A stretch of 9,488 bases of DNA from an uncultured bacterium. GTDB lineage: Bacteria; Cyanobacteriota; Vampirovibrionia; Gastranaerophilales; Gastranaerophilaceae. The number at the start of each line of letters is the position of its first letter. The stretch's first letter is position 1. The stretch is taken from contig CAQTPN010000031.1 of assembly GCA_948888345.1 (NCBI GenBank), positions 1 to 9,488 on the forward strand. Reading direction: 5' to 3'. A program made the position numbers and the translations under genes. The notes beneath the pieces are model-generated. The model saw nothing but the letters and a program-made list of their open reading frames with translations, searched no databases and was not told the DNA's origin. This document shows positions 5,824 to 9,488 of this stretch, piece by piece.

Positions 5824-5896
5824 TAATTTCTCCCTAAAAAAGCCTATTATATATAAATTCTACACTAAACATGATATTATAAAAGGCATGGAAAAC
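5824..5896. promoter_or_regulatory. Divergent promoter region of yidC and mnmE
   Basis: Both genes start from this AT-rich gap of about 73 bp. On the minus strand TATAAT (5851-5846) is a perfect -10 hexamer 22 bp before the yidC start, giving a short leader that still contains its GGGAGA site; no good -35 is seen. For mnmE the plus-strand candidates TATTAT (5845 or 5875) are weaker. The promoters would overlap, so the genes may compete for polymerase. Confidence 0.4.
5881..5886 (+). promoter_or_regulatory. Ribosome-binding site that decides the mnmE start
   Basis: AAAAGG lies ten bases before the ATG at 5897 but only one base before the ATG at 5888. The later start (MFDTICAIATP) is therefore preferred; the earlier one would add three residues (MEN). 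Both fit the family N-terminus, so the choice is not certain. Confidence 0.5.
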
Positions 5897-7255
5897 ATGT
5901 TTGATACAATTTGTGCAATAGCAACACCCCTGAGTGCAGGCAGCATAGGGATTATCAGGATTTCAGGGGAAAAATCTTTTGAAATTATTTCTAAAATTTT
6001 TAACAAACCAATAAAAGCCGGAATGATAAACCATGGCTGGATTTTAGATAATAAAAACGGTGAAAAACTTGATGAAGTAGTGATTTTACCGTTTAAAAAC
6101 CCGAAAAGCTTTACGGGAGAAGATGTTGTAGAAATTCAAACCCATGGTTCGCCTGTAATTATTAGAGAAATTTTACAGCTCGTGCTTGAAAATGGGGCAA
6201 AACTGGCCCACAGAGGTGAATTTACCAAAAGGGCATTTTTAAATCATAAAATAGATTTATCACAGGCAGAAGCCGTGCTTGATTTAATAAATGCAAAAAC
6301 CTCGAAAACCGCTTCCCTTGCGGCAAATAACTTATCAGGGACCTTAAAAAATGAAATTAATTCCATGAGGGAAAAATTAATTGAGATACTGGCTAAAATC
6401 ACTGCTTCGCTTGATTTTCCGGAAGATGTAGCCGAGGTGGAATATACTGAAATCCTCTCCGTGCTTGATTATACAGCTTTAAGAATTAATCAAATCCTTA
6501 AAAATGCCCGCCACCACAATATTTTACGCGAAGGCATACAAATAGCAATAGCAGGATGTCCAAATGTAGGTAAAAGTTCACTGTTTAATGCACTTTTGAA
6601 CATTCAAAGAGCCATAGTTACAGATATAGCAGGTACAACAAGGGATACAATATCTGAAAATATTGATATAGAAGGTATTTCAGCCACATTGACAGACACT
6701 GCAGGCATCAGAGATGGTGATATTGACAAAGTTGAAAAAATCGGCGTTGAAAATTCAAAATCCGTAATTGATAATTCTGATATAATTTTATGTCTTTTTG
6801 ACGGGTCAAAAGGGCTTCAAAACGAAGATACAGAGGTATTTCAGGTATCAGAAACGCCAAAAAGCCGTTTATATGTTGAAACAAAACAGGACATAACAAA
6901 TAAAATACAAAATACACAAGATTTTAACGCGGGTTATACCCCCGAAAATCCCATTATAATAAGTTCTAAGACAATGTATGGGATTGAAAACTTAAAAAAG
7001 GCGATTTTTAATGAAATTATCGGCTCAAACGTTGAAAATTCGGGTTTTCTTACCAACCAGAGACATCAAGAAGCCCTAAGGAAAGCACTTAAGCATATTG
7101 AAATTGCCAAAAATGCCGCAGAACAAGAGGAATTGCAAGATTTGATTTCTATAGACATAAAATCAGCCCTGCTGTCACTCGGGGAAATTTCCGGAGAAGT
7201 AGTCAACGACGAGGTTTTAGACCGAATTTTCGATAGTTTTTGCATCGGAAAGTAG
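5897..7255 (+). CDS. mnmE: tRNA uridine-5-carboxymethylaminomethyl(34) synthesis GTPase MnmE
   Basis: With MnmG, MnmE builds the (carboxymethyl)aminomethyl group on the wobble uridine U34 of certain tRNAs. The 452 residues match the usual 450-460. The N-terminal folate-binding domain (1-118) begins FDTICAIATP and contains FTGEDVVEIQTHGSP and HRGEFTKRAFLN. A helical domain flanks the inserted G domain, which has P-loop GCPNVGKSS (220-228), switch TTRDT (247-251), DTAG (267-270), a G4 motif TKQD (329-332) instead of the common NKxD, and SSK (356-358). The C-terminus ends in the invariant CIGK, whose cysteine is required for modification. The frame is open back to 5768, but that extension overlaps yidC antisense and has no family similarity. 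No mnmG is in the window. A hairpin terminator follows about 50 bp after the stop. Confidence 0.96.
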   Translation: MFDTICAIATPLSAGSIGIIRISGEKSFEIISKIFNKPIKAGMINHGWILDNKNGEKLDEVVILPFKNPKSFTGEDVVEIQTHGSPVIIREILQLVLENGAKLAHRGEFTKRAFLNHKIDLSQAEAVLDLINAKTSKTASLAANNLSGTLKNEINSMREKLIEILAKITASLDFPEDVAEVEYTEILSVLDYTALRINQILKNARHHNILREGIQIAIAGCPNVGKSSLFNALLNIQRAIVTDIAGTTRDTISENIDIEGISATLTDTAGIRDGDIDKVEKIGVENSKSVIDNSDIILCLFDGSKGLQNEDTEVFQVSETPKSRLYVETKQDITNKIQNTQDFNAGYTPENPIIISSKTMYGIENLKKAIFNEIIGSNVENSGFLTNQRHQEALRKALKHIEIAKNAAEQEELQDLISIDIKSALLSLGEISGEVVNDEVLDRIFDSFCIGK

Positions 7256-7306
7256 GATAAATACAGAGCCTTAGAGCCTTAGGTGAATACAAATACAGAT
7301 AAACAG

Positions 7307-7340
7307 ATACTGAAACAAGTTCAGTATGACAGTATTTTTT
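7307..7340 (+). terminator. mnmE terminator formed by CTGAAACAAGTTCAG palindrome, copy 2
   Basis: ATACTGAA (7307-7314) and TTCAGTAT (7320-7327) form a perfect 8-bp stem around the loop ACAAG, followed after GACAGTA by six T residues. It lies 51 bp after the mnmE stop. Loop and inner stem are identical to the copy at 3118-3138, but the outer base pairs differ in a compensated way, so a dispersed repeat seems to serve as a terminator here. Confidence 0.55.
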
Positions 7341-7421
7341 ATTCAGCGCGGCAGTAAAATTATATTGAGGATAACAGCGTTAGTATTTAAGTTGAGATGT
7401 AAGGTATTTTTTACAATGTAA

Positions 7422-7470
7422 AAAATATTAAGAAAAGGGGTGCCTGTCTTTAAATTAAAATCAGCACCCC
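7422..7470 (-). terminator. Probable terminator of the glycine-rich gene, minus strand
   Basis: On the minus strand GGGGTGCTG (7470-7462) pairs with CAG-GCACCCC (7446-7437, one bulged base) around a loop of about 15 bases. It is followed by TTTTCTTAATATTTTTT. It lies about 100 bp after the TAG stop of the glycine-rich gene. The stem is the most GC-rich in the intergenic sequence. Confidence 0.55.
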
Positions 7471-7573
7471 GGAAAGTTGTTTTTATCGTAAACTTTTCAT
7501 AATTCTTGCGACAGACCCCAAAATAAGTTCAGAATAACAAGTTAAGTCCGACAAGAATTTGCTTGAAATCCGT

Positions 7574-9488
7574 CTATTCCCATAATTGCAGAATTATTCT
7601 GCCGGGAGAGCCGTTTCCGCCTTCAGGATAATTTAACTCGCTAAGATTTCCGATTTTATTTTGAGTAAGCAAGGCTGCTCCGCCGCCGCCTGCCGCTATG
7701 CCGTCTGCGTTTTGACCTTTACTGTTATTATATTCAGAACTTAAAACTCCGCCTGTGCCGCTTCTTCCGATATACGTTTTGTCATTTGCCTTATAAGAGA
7801 AGGCTGCACCTGCTCCGCCATTTGTAATTCCGGCTGCATTATCCGGTGAAACACCGCCTGATACACCTTTTGTGCAATATCTGTCATTGTTATGCAAATC
7901 TCTGGAACCTACATGGCATACAGCAGAAACTCTTCCTGCGGCACCTTTTTGGAATTTACCATTTACAATTGACGGACTACCTCCGCCTCCGCCGCCACCT
8001 GCTTTAATCTGAATAAATTCTTCACCGCCAAAAATCGTATCGCCGCCTGATAACGCTTGAATGATTTTATTGTTTAAAATCCTTGCACCGCGTCCACCTG
8101 CGCCTATTCTTATTCTTATAACCTGCCCCTCATTCACACGGACGGTTTCCTTTATAATATTTCCTGATGCACCGCCCCCTCCGGAACCGAAAGTCCTTGA
8201 AACATAGGTGTTTAATGCAGTATCCCAATACATATTCCAAGATAATCTCGCGTATCCGCCGGCACCGCGTGCTCCATTTCCATCCATATAACCCGCACCG
8301 CCGCCGCAACCATATCCAACCGTCGGTGCTGCGGCATTTGGCGTTGCCGAGTTACCGCCCCTGCCGCCATTGCAGACTATATCACCGCCAAAAACAGAGA
8401 TACTGCCGCCTGTTTTATTTGAGCCGTTATTTACGGGGCTTTTTCCCGTATCTAATACTGTTGAAGCGCCTTTTTTTAGGATTGTTTCAGTGCCAAGTGC
8501 GGGCTCTACTTGAGGCGTGATTGAGCCTGTTTGGCCTGATTTTGCAATATAGGCTGCAGCACCGCCTGCACCTGATTTTCCTATAACGGCAGTAATTGTT
8601 TCATTCGGAGAAGCTGTAATTTTTCTGTATAATATCGAGCTGCCTGCGGCACCGCCCTTGCCCTTTGCAGTGTCATAATCAATATATGAAAGTCTTATAG
8701 CACCTGATTTTCCGCCATAACCGGACTGTATGCCCGTATATACGCCGCCCGCACCGCCGTTGCAGTAAGATGTGCCAAAAATATTGGTGGTTAAGGTTCC
8801 GCCTATATGTCCGCTTGCATCTTTACCACCTGCGCCACCCTTACCAGTACCGGAACTTACTCCGCCGCCTGCACCGCCTCCATTACCGCCTCCGCCGCCG
8901 CCTGCACCGGCTTCACCCGCATTGCAGCATTTACTATTATTATTATATAAATCCGTCTGACGTACAGAACCGCCTCCTCCGCCTCCGCCCGGGGCATTCA
9001 AAATAATGCTTCCGTTTGCCACAAGCTGTGAAGCCGCACCGCCACCGCCGCCGCCGCTTGATATACAGTTACAATAGTGGCACAATGCACCGCCACCGCC
9101 TCCGGGCTGGCCGCCATCTCCGCCTTTAAGGTAAATTACCTTGTTTGGATTTGGAGTATTTACACACATACATTCATTTTTTTTGCCGTAAGGACCGCCT
9201 ATGCCACCTGCTCCGCCCGCAAGAGTTGATGTTTTATAAGCACCGGAGGAAGGTGTAACTGTTGAATCACCACCATTGCCACCGCCCGTTGGAGCAACAG
9301 AACCGTGTGTTCCCCCGCCGCCATAAGGTTTTGCTGCCTCGCCGCCTGTCATATCAAGATAACCTGATGTTGGATTTCTGCCCGAAGAACCGCCGCCGCC
9401 TATATAATATGTAAATGATGAGGCATTTCCAAAATTTATAATCCTATTTGCCAAATATCCGCCGGAACCGCCGCCATAACCATTTCCT
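7574..9488 (-). CDS. Very glycine-rich, cysteine-containing repeat protein, N-terminus outside window
   Basis: At least 637 residues are present and the frame is open at the right edge: upstream of the TTG at 9454 the codons still read GNGYGGGSGGY. The TTG is therefore not a convincing start. Numbering from it, three glycine-rich modules can be seen. Each has a block like FGTSYCNGGAGG, FGGDIVCNGGRGG or FGGEEFIQIKAGGGG, and each ends in a strand (AIRLSYIDYD at 252-261, YARLSWNMYWD at 401-411, RIILQLWE at 619-626). Modules two and three open with similar strands (ETITAVIGKSGAGG, GQVIRIRIGAGGRG). Twelve cysteines occur, with clusters ECMC, CHYCNC and KCC. This resembles glycine-rich domains of phage tail or adhesin proteins and surface proteins, with poly-glycine runs likely to form packed helices. 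A surface adhesin or fibre is an inference; no signal peptide can be seen because the N-terminus is missing. Confidence 0.75.
   Translation of the reverse strand, partial: GNGYGGGSGGYLANRIINFGNASSFTYYIGGGGSSGRNPTSGYLDMTGGEAAKPYGGGGTHGSVAPTGGGNGGDSTVTPSSGAYKTSTLAGGAGGIGGPYGKKNECMCVNTPNPNKVIYLKGGDGGQPGGGGGALCHYCNCISSGGGGGGAASQLVANGSIILNAPGGGGGGGSVRQTDLYNNNSKCCNAGEAGAGGGGGGNGGGAGGGVSSGTGKGGAGGKDASGHIGGTLTTNIFGTSYCNGGAGGVYTGIQSGYGGKSGAIRLSYIDYDTAKGKGGAAGSSILYRKITASPNETITAVIGKSGAGGAAAYIAKSGQTGSITPQVEPALGTETILKKGASTVLDTGKSPVNNGSNKTGGSISVFGGDIVCNGGRGGNSATPNAAAPTVGYGCGGGAGYMDGNGARGAGGYARLSWNMYWDTALNTYVSRTFGSGGGGASGNIIKETVRVNEGQVIRIRIGAGGRGARILNNKIIQALSGGDTIFGGEEFIQIKAGGGGGGGSPSIVNGKFQKGAAGRVSAVCHVGSRDLHNNDRYCTKGVSGGVSPDNAAGITNGGAGAAFSYKANDKTYIGRSGTGGVLSSEYNNSKGQNADGIAAGGGGAALLTQNKIGNLSELNYPEGGNGSPGRIILQLWE

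Larger units (their letters stand above)
7256..7573. other. Region between convergent genes mnmE and the glycine-rich gene, rich in hairpins
   Basis: No gene is supported in these 318 bp. Besides the terminators listed separately, it contains a direct repeat GAGCCTTA GAGCCTTA (7266-7281), a perfect AT hairpin TATTTTTTAC/GTAAAAAATA with a 3-base loop (7405-7427), and an inverted pair AATTCTTG (7501-7508)/CAAGAATT (7552-7559). That pair encloses a decayed TTCAGAATAAC copy (7528-7538) of the repeat core seen at 3131. Confidence 0.7.

Noticed and set aside
5768..5896. N-terminal extension of the mnmE frame by about 43 codons
   Set aside because: It overlaps the 5' end of yidC on the other strand, has no similarity to the MnmE N-terminus, and better starts exist at 5897 or 5888 next to AAAAGG.
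7283..7357. A 24-codon GTG-initiated frame after mnmE
   Set aside because: It is short, has no ribosome-binding site, and lies across the hairpin repeat that acts as a terminator.
8167..9006. Plus-strand open frames rich in Pro/Arg/His/Leu opposite the glycine-rich gene
   Set aside because: They are antisense shadows of GGN codons (GCC/CCG runs), with no ribosome-binding site and abnormal composition.

Overview
The window is an AT-rich bacterial chromosome segment of about 9.5 kb. It holds housekeeping genes (branched-chain amino acid synthesis, membrane protein insertion, tRNA modification), a FliA/WhiG-type sigma factor, and several lineage-specific genes. My best guess at the source is a gut-type, non-photosynthetic relative of cyanobacteria (Melainabacteria/Vampirovibrionia, Gastranaerophilales-like). 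This rests on impression: low GC, a YidC of about 377 residues with a large insert, a WhiG/FliA-like sigma factor, and a very glycine-rich surface-type protein. No rRNA or other phylogenetic marker is present to prove it.

Layout from left to right. (1) 1-1207, + strand: the 3' end of ilvB (acetolactate synthase catalytic subunit) and complete ilvN (regulatory subunit), 20 bp apart. (2) 1208-1565: an intergenic region with a MITE-like inverted repeat of two 37-bp arms. (3) 1566-2390, +: the sigma factor. (4) 2429-2733, -: two very small membrane proteins whose genes overlap by ATGA; the downstream one (40 aa) is easily missed. (5) 2734-3242: an AT-rich region without genes, containing a dyad, a minus-strand terminator and an array with an exact 19-bp period. 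(6) 3243-4526, -: a membrane-anchored protein with a gluzincin active site strongly reminiscent of anthrax lethal factor (peptidase family M34). (7) 4690-5823, -: yidC, ending in a 22-bp perfect palindrome/terminator. (8) 5897-7255, +: mnmE, divergent from yidC. (9) 7256-7573: a region between convergent genes with several hairpins, one of which is a covarying copy of the palindrome at 3118. (10) 7574 to the right edge, -: a very glycine-rich, cysteine-bearing protein with tandem domains. Its reading frame is still open at the window edge.

IlvB and IlvN form one enzyme. MnmE normally works with MnmG, which is not in this window. YidC could insert the several small or single-span membrane proteins encoded here, but that is only a general inference. 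The points most worth following up are the lethal-factor-like protease, the coupled small membrane protein pair, the tandem glycine-rich domains, and the structured intergenic repeats.
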